Shown here piece after piece: positions 9,219-18,707 of a stretch of 64,000 nt of DNA. The translations under genes and the position numbers were made by a program. The notes beneath the pieces were generated by a model that was given only the letters and a program-made list of their open reading frames with translations, did not search any database and was not told the DNA's origin. The stretch comes from JAJCYL01 sp963664285. GTDB lineage: Bacteria; Bacteroidota; Bacteroidia; Cytophagales; Cyclobacteriaceae. The stretch covers positions 76,120 through 140,119 of the forward strand of contig CAXXNX010000068.1 of NCBI GenBank assembly GCA_963664285.2, read 5' to 3'. Position 1 is the first letter of the stretch, and each line of letters opens with the position of its first letter.

Positions 9219-10253
9219 ATGATTGAAGAAATCTGGAAATATAACCAGAGAGCCTGGCGAAAAGTTGTTGTGGCCACTTCATTTGGGATCTTGTTCCTGG
9301 CACTAATTGATTTGAGCATAGGTTCGGTTTACATTCCACCCCTGGAAATTGTCAAAGCCTTATTTGGAAATAGCACCGATGAAATTTGGAACTCCATCGT
9401 TATAGAATTTCGACTACCCAAAACATTTACTGCAATTGCTGTGGGTATCGCTTTGAGCTTGAGTGGTTTAATTATGCAAACCTTGTTCAGGAATCCTTTA
9501 GCCGGACCATTTGTACTGGGCATTAGTTCAGGCGCAAGCCTTGGGGTGGCTTTATTAGTGATGGGATCAATTTGGTTACCATTGGTCATTTCCGGTATTA
9601 GTATCGTGGTAGCAGCATGTTTGGGTTCATTGATCGTCCTTGCCATTGTACTATCTATGGCCAATCGATTAAAGGACACCACTTCACTTCTCATCTTGGG
9701 TTTGATGTTCGGTAGTGCCGTGGGTGCTGGGGTAAGTATACTCCAATATTTCAGCAATCCTGAATCAGTTCAAGGCTATTTATTCTGGACTTTCGGTAGT
9801 CTATCCGGCGTAACCTGGAGTGAATTAATTATACTCATGCCAACCATCTTTGTGGGGTTCATTGCAACAATTTCTATAAGCCGCCCATTAAATATCCTCA
9901 ACCTGGGTGATGACTATGCTATTAGTTCTGGGATCAATCTTCATCGATTGCGGTATATCATTATTGCCATAACCAGTATACTAGCGGGAGTTACTACCGC
10001 TTTCTGCGGCCCAATAGCATTCATTGGAATAGCCGTTCCTCACATTACAAGATTGATCATCAATACCTCTAATCATAACCAATTGACCGTCTTAGTCGCC
10101 CTGATTGGCGCCGGCGTCATGCTCATATGTGATATCATCGCTCAACTCCCGGGCTTTGCTCAATCTCTGCCCATCAATGCAGTTACTTCAATATTTGGAG
10201 CTCCATTAATTATTTGGTTGATCATACGGAGACGTAAAATGGTAGCATTCTAA
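9219..10253 (+). CDS. FecCD-family ABC transporter permease
   Basis: A 344-aa inner-membrane permease for iron-siderophore, heme or cobalamin import. About ten hydrophobic segments and the family motif SGLIMQTLFRNPLAGPFVLG are clear, together with GPIAFIGIAVPHITR near the C-terminus. I chose the ATG at 9219 rather than an upstream TTG. It is followed after 2 bp by its ATPase. No periplasmic binding protein or TonB receptor gene is adjacent, so the substrate cannot be fixed. Confidence 0.92.
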   Translation: MIEEIWKYNQRAWRKVVVATSFGILFLALIDLSIGSVYIPPLEIVKALFGNSTDEIWNSIVIEFRLPKTFTAIAVGIALSLSGLIMQTLFRNPLAGPFVLGISSGASLGVALLVMGSIWLPLVISGISIVVAACLGSLIVLAIVLSMANRLKDTTSLLILGLMFGSAVGAGVSILQYFSNPESVQGYLFWTFGSLSGVTWSELIILMPTIFVGFIATISISRPLNILNLGDDYAISSGINLHRLRYIIIAITSILAGVTTAFCGPIAFIGIAVPHITRLIINTSNHNQLTVLVALIGAGVMLICDIIAQLPGFAQSLPINAVTSIFGAPLIIWLIIRRRKMVAF

Positions 10254-10255
10254 TC

Positions 10256-11248
10256 ATGAACCCGAATTCTGTCATCGTGGAAAGCAAGAACCTCAGTATT
10301 GGCTATGGGAGCAAAGTCATTTATTCCAATCTGAATCTGAATCTCGAAAAAGGAGAAGTTATTTGTCTGCTTGGGCAAAATGGTGTTGGAAAGTCAACAC
10401 TCTTAAGAACTTTGTCGGGATTAATCGAACCCCTGGCCGGTGAAATAAGCATCGATGGCAAACTACTTTCCTTGTTCTCAAAGTCTGAATTGGCTAAAAT
10501 CATAAGTATAGTCACTACGGAAAAGTTATCCGCAGCAGGTCTTACTGTTCTCGATATACTAATGGCTGGCAGATATCCACATCAGCCCTGGTTAAATAGC
10601 CCAAACGAAGAAGATTTTCGAAGCATCCAGAATGCTATTACGCAAACAAATATTGAGTATCTCTTAGATATGAAATTGCACGAGCTCAGCGATGGCCAAA
10701 GGCAGAAAGTAATGATCGCTAGGGCTATTGTTCAGGATGGAAATCTCATATTTTTGGATGAACCAACTATTCATCTTGACCTGACTAACAGGGTTGAAGT
10801 AATGAAGCTATTAAGAGACATCGCTACCAACCACAACAAATCTTTACTCATATCCACTCATGAGCTAAACCTGGCAATGCAATTTGCTGATAAACTTTGG
10901 CTAATGGATTTCAGTGCACCAATTATTTCCGGCACACCCGAAGATCTAGCCATATCTGATGATCTCAGTAAAATATTCCACCATCAAGATTTTGATTATG
11001 ATCTCATAACTAGCAAGGTTACGGTTCCGGGCAACTTATCAAATAATCTGCAAATTCAAGCTTCCGATGAACTGAAATTCTGGATCACCAACGCCCTGGA
11101 TCGGATTCAATTTGCACCGAGAAAAAAAATCACAATTGTCGCAGACCAGTCAGAAAATTTCACCAATTGGCAGGTCACTTTGGACAACAATTCGTATACT
11201 GGAATAACGATCAATGAACTTGTCAAGCTATTGAAATCATTCCCATGA
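10256..11248 (+). CDS. ABC transporter ATP-binding protein (FecE/BtuD type) with C-terminal extension
   Basis: A 330-aa ATPase that energises the preceding permease. Walker A is LLGQNGVGKST, the signature is LSDGQRQK, Walker B is LIFLDEPT, and the switch His is in STHE. The ABC core ends near residue 235. The remaining 90 or so residues (from about FDYDLITSKV) are a tail of no recognised domain, longer than in classic FecE. The stop overlaps the start of the next gene by 4 bp, so the three genes are likely co-transcribed. Confidence 0.92.
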   Translation: MNPNSVIVESKNLSIGYGSKVIYSNLNLNLEKGEVICLLGQNGVGKSTLLRTLSGLIEPLAGEISIDGKLLSLFSKSELAKIISIVTTEKLSAAGLTVLDILMAGRYPHQPWLNSPNEEDFRSIQNAITQTNIEYLLDMKLHELSDGQRQKVMIARAIVQDGNLIFLDEPTIHLDLTNRVEVMKLLRDIATNHNKSLLISTHELNLAMQFADKLWLMDFSAPIISGTPEDLAISDDLSKIFHHQDFDYDLITSKVTVPGNLSNNLQIQASDELKFWITNALDRIQFAPRKKITIVADQSENFTNWQVTLDNNSYTGITINELVKLLKSFP

Positions 11249-12531
11249 ATCTCCCCCAATCAAATCAACCAAGAATTGTAATAATTGGCGGAGGCTTTGC
11301 AGGGATGAATCTCGCCAAAAATCTAAAAAACATAAATGCCCAGGTTGTTCTGGTAGACAAAAATAACTTCCATACTTTTCAGCCACTGCTATACCAGGTT
11401 GCAACAGCCGGGCTTGAACCCGATTCTGTCACTTACCCCCTACGAAAGATCTTCAATAACTACAATGACTTTTATTTCCGTATCGCCGCGGCAAAAAGCG
11501 TAGACACTAAAACTAACATACTAATCACGGATCAGGGTAATATCGCATACGATTACCTGGTGATTGCCACTGGTGCCGAAACCAACTACTTCGGGAATTC
11601 ACGGATAAGACATTATAGTATGCCAATGAAATCAATCCGTGAAGCGCTAGATCTGAGAAGTCTGATCTTGCAAAATTTTGAAGATGCGTTGATTACCGAT
11701 AGAGTTGAAGAACGGCAAAAGTTGATGAATTTAGCCATCGTAGGTGGAGGCCCTACTGGTGTTGAATTGGCTGGCGCATTGGCTGAATTAAGGAAATGGA
11801 TCTTACCAAAGGATTACCCTGACCTTGATTTCAGACAAATGACTGTTCACCTCATAGAGGGACAGGATAGATTACTGGCATCGATGTCAAACGAATTGTC
11901 AGAAAAAGCAGCCAAATTTCTTCAGGATATGGGGGTCCAGATCTGGCTAAACACGTTTGTAGAAGACTTTGATGGTGAAATAGTTAGCATTAGTACCAAG
12001 AAAAAAATACCGGCAAAAACACTTATATGGGCCGCTGGAGTGAAAGGCTGTCCCATAGCAGGAATCAAAACGGACAAATCTTGTAGGATCGCTGTTGACC
12101 AGACACTACGGGTTATTGGTGAAGAGAATGTATTTACTATTGGAGATTTAGCGGCAATTGAGGATAATCCCCAACCCATGCTGGCCTCCGTTGCGGTTCA
12201 GCAGGGGGAATATCTATCCAAAAGCTTTAAATTATTATTTTCCGGTAAAACACCTAAACCGTTTGCATACAAGGACAAGGGTACTATGGCCACAATTGGC
12301 CGTAACCGTGCTGTAGTAGACTTGCCCAATTTTAAATTTCAGGGTCGACTGGCCTGGTATGCCTGGATGTTCGTTCATTTGATACTGCTGGTTGGATTCA
12401 GGAACCGCATAGTGGCCCTGGTCAATTGGATTTGGAGTTATATCAATTATGACAGCGGCATTAGACTAATTATCAGACCTTTCAAGAGAAAAACGGCATT
12501 AGAAGAGAAATTTGAAGAAGTAGAGATTTAA
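11245..12531 (+). CDS. Type II NADH dehydrogenase-like FAD oxidoreductase
   Basis: A 428-aa flavoprotein that should pass electrons from NADH to quinone without proton pumping. The FAD site is IIGGGFAGMNLAK near the N-terminus, the NADH Rossmann motif is VGGGPTGVELAGALAEL, and the second FAD motif is VFTIGDLAAI. The C-terminal hydrophobic part (WYAWMFVHLILLVGFRNR) fits membrane attachment. Its stop codon is part of the TTAA target into which an IS1380-type element jumped, so the coding region is intact but the transcript now runs into the IS. Confidence 0.9.
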   Translation: MNLPQSNQPRIVIIGGGFAGMNLAKNLKNINAQVVLVDKNNFHTFQPLLYQVATAGLEPDSVTYPLRKIFNNYNDFYFRIAAAKSVDTKTNILITDQGNIAYDYLVIATGAETNYFGNSRIRHYSMPMKSIREALDLRSLILQNFEDALITDRVEERQKLMNLAIVGGGPTGVELAGALAELRKWILPKDYPDLDFRQMTVHLIEGQDRLLASMSNELSEKAAKFLQDMGVQIWLNTFVEDFDGEIVSISTKKKIPAKTLIWAAGVKGCPIAGIKTDKSCRIAVDQTLRVIGEENVFTIGDLAAIEDNPQPMLASVAVQQGEYLSKSFKLLFSGKTPKPFAYKDKGTMATIGRNRAVVDLPNFKFQGRLAWYAWMFVHLILLVGFRNRIVALVNWIWSYINYDSGIRLIIRPFKRKTALEEKFEEVEI

Positions 12532-13418
12532 CCCGAAAAATTCATAGTAGACAATAAAAAACAGGCATAAATTGCTTATATTGAGATAGTTAGACAACAA
12601 AATAAGCAATTAATTTATGCCTGAATATAAGGAAAAAGATACCGTATTTTATCGAGGAAAACAAGCTTTTAAATTTGATTTTTCAGCATCAGCGATTAGC
12701 TCAGACGGAGCGATATTGTTAAGTGAAAAAGTAGAGAGAAAGACTGGTCTATTAAAAAGCTTCGCCGCACTGATTCCTGACTATCGAAACCCCTTTTTTA
12801 TCGAATACACTTATGAAGAAATGCTTCGCCAACGGGTGTTTTTAATGATGCAGGGCTATCAGGATTGCAATGACGAACAAAAACTCCGAGAGGATCCGGT
12901 GATCCGTAAAGTACTAGATAGCGGATTATGTTCCCAGCCTACTTTAAGTCGATTTGAAAACAAGGCCGATCGGAGTCTGATCTACCAGATGAGTCAATGG
13001 TTTGTAGACCGTTATGTAGAGGAGTTGAAAGAGAAGACTGGTCAAATCATCATTGATGTAGATGGTACCGATGACCCTACTCATGGATCCCAACAACTCA
13101 GTTTGTATAATGGCTATTATGGACAGACTATGTACCATGAGTTGTTCTTTAAGGACGGGAACACCGGTCAGGTCATTTTACCAGTACTACGTCCGGGCAA
13201 TTGTCACTCCAACAAATGGTTTGTGGCCTTATTGAAAAGGATTGTCATTAAAATCAGAAAAAAACTGCCCTCAGTAAAGATCCTTATTCGAGCGGATAGT
13301 GGCTTTTCAGGAGCATCTTTTTATTGGATAGCTAAGCAGTTTGACCTTCAATTTTGTTTAGGTATTAGTAGTAATGAAGTTTTAAAGACTTTGCTGAGAT
13401 CAACTAATAAGTGCAATT

Positions 13419-13456
13419 GAAGAATGAAAAAGCTTTTAAGGGCTTTTTCATTCTTC
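13419..13456 (+). promoter_or_regulatory. IS30 leader hairpin, copy 3 variant
   Basis: Perfect 15-bp stem (13419-13433 with 13442-13456). A G-to-A change in the left arm is matched by C-to-T in the right arm relative to copies 2 and 4. Confidence 0.8.
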
Positions 13457-13490
13457 AAAAGCCTGAGCAGTGCAATCTTTGGATTGCAAA

Positions 13491-14495
13491 ATGTCAAAAA
13501 ACTACACACATCTCAGTATTGATCAAAGGTATCAAATTGAAGCATTATTGAAAACAGGAGCTACTCAAAAGGAGATTGCCTGTATCGTTCATTTTCACCC
13601 GTCTACGATCTCACGTGAGCTTAAGCGAAATGTGGGTTCAAGAGGTAGGGGAGCTGGTGTCTATCGAACAGCAAATGCACAAAGGAGGACCAATCTTCGT
13701 CATCAAGAAAAGCCAAAAAGAGTGATTTTCACCAAACCCATGAAAGACTGGATAGTTAACCGGCTCCAAGAAGATAGATGGAGTCCTGAATTGATCAGCC
13801 ATCAGGGAAAGAAAACGAGAGAATGTCCACTTAGCCATGAATGGATTTACCAATGGATATGGGAATGTAAGCACACCAACCGCCAGGAGAACCAAGAATA
13901 CAAACAACTATACACATATCTAAAACATGGCAAACGAAGGCGCAAACGAGGAAACAGAAAAGATCGTAGAGGTATTATCCCGAATAGGGTATCAATTGAA
14001 CAGCGACCCCAGATCATTAACAAAAGGGAACGATTGGGAGATATAGAAGTCGATTTAATGATGGGTAAAAACCACAAAGGCTCTTTGTTGGTGATGACAG
14101 ACCGAGCAAGTCTTTTTACCAGAATCAGAAAGATGCACAGTAAAAATGCCGATCAAATGGCCGAAGCTATTGTGGAGGAACTCTCTCAGGATAAACACAA
14201 ACTGGAAACACTCACTTTTGATAATGATATGGCATTTTCTAAACATGAGTTGATTGCTCAATCCCTTGATGTGGATGCCTATTTCACTCGTCCCTATACT
14301 AGTCAGGATAAAGGGACAGTTGAAAATAGGATTGGGGTAATCAGAAGGTTTTATCCTAAGAAAACAGATATTAGATTTGTTACAGAGGAGCAAATCAAAG
14401 TTGTTGAAAACAAAATCAATGAACGCCCTGTTAGAAAATTTAATTACCTAAACGCAAAGCAAGTGCTACAAAGGAAAATTGCACTTATTACTTGA
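13491..14495 (+). CDS. IS30-family transposase, copy 3
   Basis: An intact 334-aa transposase, identical in protein sequence to copy 2. It is transcribed in the same direction as the IS1380 gene it interrupts. Confidence 0.95.
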   Translation: MSKNYTHLSIDQRYQIEALLKTGATQKEIACIVHFHPSTISRELKRNVGSRGRGAGVYRTANAQRRTNLRHQEKPKRVIFTKPMKDWIVNRLQEDRWSPELISHQGKKTRECPLSHEWIYQWIWECKHTNRQENQEYKQLYTYLKHGKRRRKRGNRKDRRGIIPNRVSIEQRPQIINKRERLGDIEVDLMMGKNHKGSLLVMTDRASLFTRIRKMHSKNADQMAEAIVEELSQDKHKLETLTFDNDMAFSKHELIAQSLDVDAYFTRPYTSQDKGTVENRIGVIRRFYPKKTDIRFVTEEQIKVVENKINERPVRKFNYLNAKQVLQRKIALIT

Positions 14496-15287
14496 ACTTA
14501 CATTTTACCAAACAGACTATCATTGAAGTAAAAAGGAATATGCTTCAAAAATCATCAAACATCAAGAGTTTGTTGGCCCGTTTACTTACCAGGCCAAAAG
14601 CTGGGATCGTTCTGAAAAGCTGTACGCCAAAGTGGAGTCTACCGGAAAAGGAATGAATGTCCGTTACTTTGTGAGCAACTTTGAAGCGATGACCGCTCAA
14701 CAGATTTACTTTGATTTTTATGTCAAGCGAGGTGATGCCAGTGAAAATCGAATAAAGGAACTCAAAAACATGACTTATTCCGACCGGCTTTCCTGTCATC
14801 GCTACTGGGCCAATTTCATGCGTTTAATCATCGCTACCCTCTGTTATGAAATGTTCCGGCAGATTAAATTATTAATTGCCAAAACAAAACACCACTTTGC
14901 TAAACGATGGCAAGTGGACAATATCCGGCTTTACCTGATGAAGGTTGGGGCGTGCCTGAAAGAAAGGAAAAGATCATTGACAATACAATTCTCAAGAGCC
15001 TTTAGATATCAATACCTGCTGGGCGATTTGCTTACGGTGAACTGACCGATCAGTTAAACAGTTTGGTTTAATCAAAAAAATGTTCTTCCATAAGAACACA
15101 ATAGAGCTTTGACTGAAAATTGAAAAATTCTAACAAAAAAACGCTCTAATGTCCTTTGAAATCCAGAAACCTGGTTGATCTTCAAATTAATACATACACT
15201 CCAATCAAAAATAGTTAGCAACCCATTATTAATCCCAAAATTGGTGGCCTATGAATAATGCGGGTTAATAAGTTTAATAGGGATACT

Positions 15288-16097
15288 TCAAATAGGGCAA
15301 GCGGGAGCAGTCCAATTTTTCTGAATTAAAGCAAGTAACTCAGAATGAACAGGGCCTCCAGCCACCAATTCACGTCCAAAAATAAAATTATCCTCCCCCT
15401 GGAAATCTGTAACCTTACCTCTCGCCTCCTGTACAATTAATGTTCCCGCTGCTATGTCCCATGGGTTTAGATTATATTCAAAAAAAGTGTCACATCTTCC
15501 GCAGGCAACGTAGGCCAGATCAACAGCAGCGCTGCCCATTCGACGTAATCCATGGCAGTTTTGTATCAATTGATTCAATATTTTGAGGTAGGCACGCAGG
15601 TTATTGAAGTTAAATATTGGAAAACCCGTTGCCACCAGGCTCTCACTTAATTTTTCGGCCTTACTTACCTGAATAGGCCGGTCATTCATAAAAGCTCCGC
15701 CACCGAGTGTAGCGTGAAAACATTCATCGCGATTTACTTCATAAACAACCCCCAAAAGCACTTGTTTAGCTTTCATCAAAGCAATGCAAACAGCATAAAT
15801 AGGCACGCCGTGTATAAAATTTGTTGTGCCGTCTAAAGGATCAATTACCCAATTATAATCGTCAGATTCTTTAATAATGGTGCCTTCCTCTGTGATAAAA
15901 CCAGCCTCAGGCAAAAGTTCAGAAAGTGTCGCAACAATTTGCTTCTCTGATTCCTTATCCACATAAGATACCAAATCATTGAGACCCTTGTACTCGGTCT
16001 GATCGACAGTAAACCTGGTACTCTCGATTTTTATAAAAGCGCCTGCCTCCTTCGCTGTTGCCACTACCTTGGGTAGTAGATCTTCTACAAATCCCAT
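15288..16097 (-). CDS. Inositol monophosphatase-family protein
   Basis: A phosphatase of about 269 aa with the Mg2+-dependent fold. The motifs are ITEEG near residue 70, DPLDGTTNFIHG, and WDIAAGTLIVQEA near the C-terminus; these hold the metal-binding Glu and Asp residues. Likely substrates are myo-inositol phosphates or 3'-phosphoadenosine-type nucleotides; motifs alone do not separate SuhB from CysQ. I chose the ATG at 16097 (MGFVEDLLPKVV) over one 54 bp upstream, because family alignment begins there. Only 23 bp separate its stop from the end of IS1380 copy A. Confidence 0.88.
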   Translation of the reverse strand: MGFVEDLLPKVVATAKEAGAFIKIESTRFTVDQTEYKGLNDLVSYVDKESEKQIVATLSELLPEAGFITEEGTIIKESDDYNWVIDPLDGTTNFIHGVPIYAVCIALMKAKQVLLGVVYEVNRDECFHATLGGGAFMNDRPIQVSKAEKLSESLVATGFPIFNFNNLRAYLKILNQLIQNCHGLRRMGSAAVDLAYVACGRCDTFFEYNLNPWDIAAGTLIVQEARGKVTDFQGEDNFIFGRELVAGGPVHSELLALIQKNWTAPACPI

Positions 16098-16168
16098 GAA
16101 TAATGATATTTCTATGAAGATAGAATAATGCGCTGATTCCTGCAATGACAAAAAAGTTTACCGCACAA

Positions 16169-16213
16169 TTTGTAATCGATCAGTAGATAGTTTTGTAATC
16201 GATCAGTAGATAG
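16169..16213. repeat. Tandem 23-bp repeat, two units
   Basis: A 22-base unit (containing TAATCGATCAGTAGATAG) occurs at 16169-16190 and again at 16192-16213 with a one-base spacer. It lies in the divergent spacer between the phosphatase and the oad operon, so it could be a duplicated operator or replication slippage. It contains the palindrome ATCGAT. Confidence 0.75.
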
Positions 16214-16347
16214 TAATGACTAATGGGCATCTTTAAAAAGCGTATAGGTAATCAAATCCTTTTTCTCCTATTCATTTTTACTTTAATTTCACAAACTTTA
16301 GACTGAAAATACTCCTTAGCACATTTCAGATTGAATACTATTGATTG

Positions 16348-16605
16348 ATGAATGAAGCTCTTAGTACGGCCTTTATGCTTATGGGCGTTGGAATGATCAC
16401 CGTTTTTGTGGTCCTATCCCTAGTGGTCCTAGTTGGCAATGGACTAACCTTGTTTGTCAATAAGTTCATTCCGGAACCAGTACAAATTAAGGTCAAAAGG
16501 TCTACTCATAGCATTAGACCCCAGAAATTAGCTGCCATCAGTGCGGCAGTTGAGATTATTACAGAGGGCAAAGGAAAAATAACACGAATCGACAAAATCG
16601 ATTAA
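16348..16605 (+). CDS. oadG: Oxaloacetate decarboxylase gamma chain-like protein
   Basis: A small 85-aa membrane protein. One N-terminal transmembrane helix (about residues 5-35, rich in Leu/Val with GVGMITVFVVLSLVV) and a short soluble tail fit OadG, which anchors and assembles the decarboxylase complex. I chose the ATG at 16348 over the TTG just upstream. The next gene starts 11 bp after its stop, consistent with the usual gamma-alpha-beta order. Confidence 0.8.
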   Translation: MNEALSTAFMLMGVGMITVFVVLSLVVLVGNGLTLFVNKFIPEPVQIKVKRSTHSIRPQKLAAISAAVEIITEGKGKITRIDKID

Positions 16606-16616
16606 TAACAAACATT

Positions 16617-18485
16617 ATGGGAAGAGATATTGGAATATGCCTTATATATCGTGACATGTGGCAATCATCCGGCAAGTATATGCCACGAGTTGACCAATTG
16701 AAGAGAGTGGCAGGACCCATTGTAGATATGGGATGCTTTACCAGGGTTGAAACAAACGGTGGTGGATTTGAGCAGATCAATTTATTGTACGGTGAAAATC
16801 CCAATAAATCGGTTAGGGAATGGACACAACCATTCAACGATGCTGGTATTCAAACACAGATGCTGGAAAGAGGATTGAATGCACTTAGAATGTTTCCCGT
16901 CCCAAAAGACGTTCGGAGGTTAATGTTCAAAGTAAAGAAAATCCAGGGAACCGACATCTCAAGATCTTTTGACGGCCTCAACGATACAAGGAACCTTAAG
17001 CTTTCAATAGATTATGCCAAGGAAGGTGGTATGATCTCACAAGGATCATTATGCATCACTTATTCGGATATTCATACGGTAGACTATTTTGTCAATATGG
17101 CCGGAGAACTGATTGATTTGGGTGCGGAGGAAATAGCTATCAAAGATATGGCGGGCATTGGAAGACCCGTTTCAGTAGGAAAGATCGTTGAAGGCATAAA
17201 GGCAATCAATAAAGATATATTAGTGCAATATCACGGCCATTCTGGTCCTGGATTTTCAGTAGCATCATCACTGGAGGCGGTTAGAGCCGGTGCGGAAATT
17301 GTGGATGTAGCCATTGAGCCACTCTCGTGGGGAACCGTACATGCTGATCTTTTGACTATTCATGCCATGTTAAAAGATGCCGGTTACTCTGTACCAGACA
17401 TCAACATGAAAGCTTACATGCAGGCCCGAACCCTAACCCAGGAATTTATCGACGATTTTCTAGGCTATTACATCAATGACAAAAATCGTTTAATGAACTC
17501 CCTGCTTATTGGTCCAGGATTACCAGGTGGCATGATGGGTAGTCTTATGGCTGATCTGGAAAATAACCTGACCAGTTTAAACAAGTGGATGGCCAAGAAT
17601 GGTAAGCCAGAGATAACCCAGGATGAATTGCTGGTCAAATTGTTTGATGAAGTCGAAAATGTCTGGCCAATGATGGGCAACCCTCCCTTGGTAACTCCAT
17701 TTAGTCAATATGTGAAAAATGCTGCCCTTGTTAACGTCATGCAAATGTTGAAAGGTAAAGAGCGATGGTCGCTTCTTGATGATAATACCTGGGACATGAT
17801 GCTTGGAAAATCTGGTCGTGTGCCAGGTGCAATTGCCGAAGAATTGACAAAACTGGCCACCGAACAAAGCCGGGAATTCTTCGAAGGTGATCCCCAAGAA
17901 CTTTATCCGGATACATTAGATCAGTGCAAAAAAGAAATGGATGAAAAAGGCTGGGAATACGGCCAGGATGACGAGGAGTTGTTAGAGTATGCCATGCATA
18001 CAACACAGTATCTCGATTACAAATCCGGGAAAGCCAAAGAATCATTTGAAGCCGATTTGAGAAATAAAAAGACCCGGAAGGAAGCCCCAATAGCTGAGCC
18101 CGTTGCTATGCCCACCAGCTTTGCCCCCAAATCACTTAACATCGATGTTAATGGTGAAAAGTTCAAGGTTTCAATCTCCTACGATGGGCAACCTGCCAGT
18201 GAAACCAATGGAAAAAAGGCTACTTCCGAGCCAGCTGCCTCACAAAATGGCGAAATGAAAGAAATACTTGCCCCTTTGGAAGGAAAAGCATATTTCACCA
18301 AGGATGCTTCTGAAGATCCAGTGAAAATTGGGGACCAGGTAAAATCAGGAGATGTGATTTGTTACATCGAAGCGATGAAGGTTATTAATGCAGTGAAATC
18401 AGATCAAGAGGGCATTGTGGCAGAAATATGCTTCAAGGATGGAGAAGAGGTGTTGGATGACGATGTTCTTTTTAAACTGAATTAA
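16617..18485 (+). CDS. oadA: Biotin-dependent decarboxylase alpha subunit (OadA-type)
   Basis: A 622-aa carboxyltransferase plus biotin carrier. The carboxyltransferase barrel fills residues 1 to about 300. The catalytic Asp is in YRDMWQSS, the carbamylated Lys in AIKDMAGIG and the metal His pair in YHGHSG. The conserved C-terminal carboxyltransferase domain follows, then a linker near residues 490-545 and a biotinyl domain whose target Lys is in EAMKVI. It transfers CO2 from a beta-keto or acyl-CoA substrate to biotin for the Na+ pump; oxaloacetate is most usual, but methylmalonyl-CoA cannot be excluded. The barrel motifs are more divergent than in proteobacterial OadA but keep the key residues. 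Confidence 0.88.
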   Translation: MGRDIGICLIYRDMWQSSGKYMPRVDQLKRVAGPIVDMGCFTRVETNGGGFEQINLLYGENPNKSVREWTQPFNDAGIQTQMLERGLNALRMFPVPKDVRRLMFKVKKIQGTDISRSFDGLNDTRNLKLSIDYAKEGGMISQGSLCITYSDIHTVDYFVNMAGELIDLGAEEIAIKDMAGIGRPVSVGKIVEGIKAINKDILVQYHGHSGPGFSVASSLEAVRAGAEIVDVAIEPLSWGTVHADLLTIHAMLKDAGYSVPDINMKAYMQARTLTQEFIDDFLGYYINDKNRLMNSLLIGPGLPGGMMGSLMADLENNLTSLNKWMAKNGKPEITQDELLVKLFDEVENVWPMMGNPPLVTPFSQYVKNAALVNVMQMLKGKERWSLLDDNTWDMMLGKSGRVPGAIAEELTKLATEQSREFFEGDPQELYPDTLDQCKKEMDEKGWEYGQDDEELLEYAMHTTQYLDYKSGKAKESFEADLRNKKTRKEAPIAEPVAMPTSFAPKSLNIDVNGEKFKVSISYDGQPASETNGKKATSEPAASQNGEMKEILAPLEGKAYFTKDASEDPVKIGDQVKSGDVICYIEAMKVINAVKSDQEGIVAEICFKDGEEVLDDDVLFKLN

Positions 18486-18519
18486 TAACTACTTCTTAAA
18501 CTGAATTAATAACTACTTC
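18472..18519. repeat. Tandem 24-bp duplication at the oadA stop codon
   Basis: A 24-bp unit (18472-18495 and 18496-18519) repeats the last codons and stop of oadA exactly. The second unit is non-coding. This is probably recent slippage. Confidence 0.9.
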
Positions 18520-18707
18520 GCTATTCAATTATATATTCTCTATTCAAGCACCAATATTCAAAAAAACAAATGACAAATAAATTCCAATGAATGAAAGTCC
18601 AATAACTCAAACAGCGGATTTGGAGCTTCTTTATTTGAACCTGGTGTTTGTTTGAAATTTGTGATTTACTATTTGGAATTTGTATTGACTCAACTTGCAG
18701 TGAAAAG
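18520..18707. repeat. AT-rich quasi-palindromic spacer between oadA and oadB
   Basis: The spacer has partly inverted tracts (CAAATGACAAATAAATTCCAA near 18568-18588 against ATTTGTGATTTACTATTTGG near 18656-18676). It resembles dispersed non-coding repeats common in Bacteroidota intergenic DNA. It contains no gene that I support. Confidence 0.4.

Larger units (their letters stand above)
13393..14502 (+). mobile_element. IS30-family insertion sequence, copy 3 (nested)
   Basis: A complete 1110-bp element inside IS1380 copy A. The target duplication is TTT (13390-13392 and 14503-14505), confirmed by comparison with the uninterrupted sequence in copy C. Confidence 0.95.
12617..15045 (+). pseudogene. 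IS1380-type transposase copy A, split
   Basis: The 5' part (12617-13392) and the 3' part (from 14503) together match the 438-aa protein of copy C. It is disabled twice: by insertion of IS30 after the LGISSNEVLKT segment and by a 1-base deletion in an A-run. An Arg-to-Trp change (FYWIAKQF) is also seen. Confidence 0.92.
12532..15264 (+). mobile_element. IS1380-type element copy A, interrupted by IS30
   Basis: The ends are CCCGAAAAATTCATAG and (inverted) CCCGCATTATTCATAG, flanked by TTAA on both sides (12528-12531 and 15265-15268). Without the nested IS30 and its extra TTT it is 1620 bp, one base shorter than intact copy C. The missing base is from an A-run just after the IS30, near 14528-14535. 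Confidence 0.9.

Noticed and set aside
16169..16213. CRISPR-like repeat
   Set aside because: Only two units with a one-base spacer and no cas genes anywhere in the window.
16617..18485. OadA thought to lack catalytic residues because of its odd N-terminus
   Set aside because: Asp in YRDMWQSS, Lys in IKDMAG and the HGH pair are present; it is divergent, not dead.
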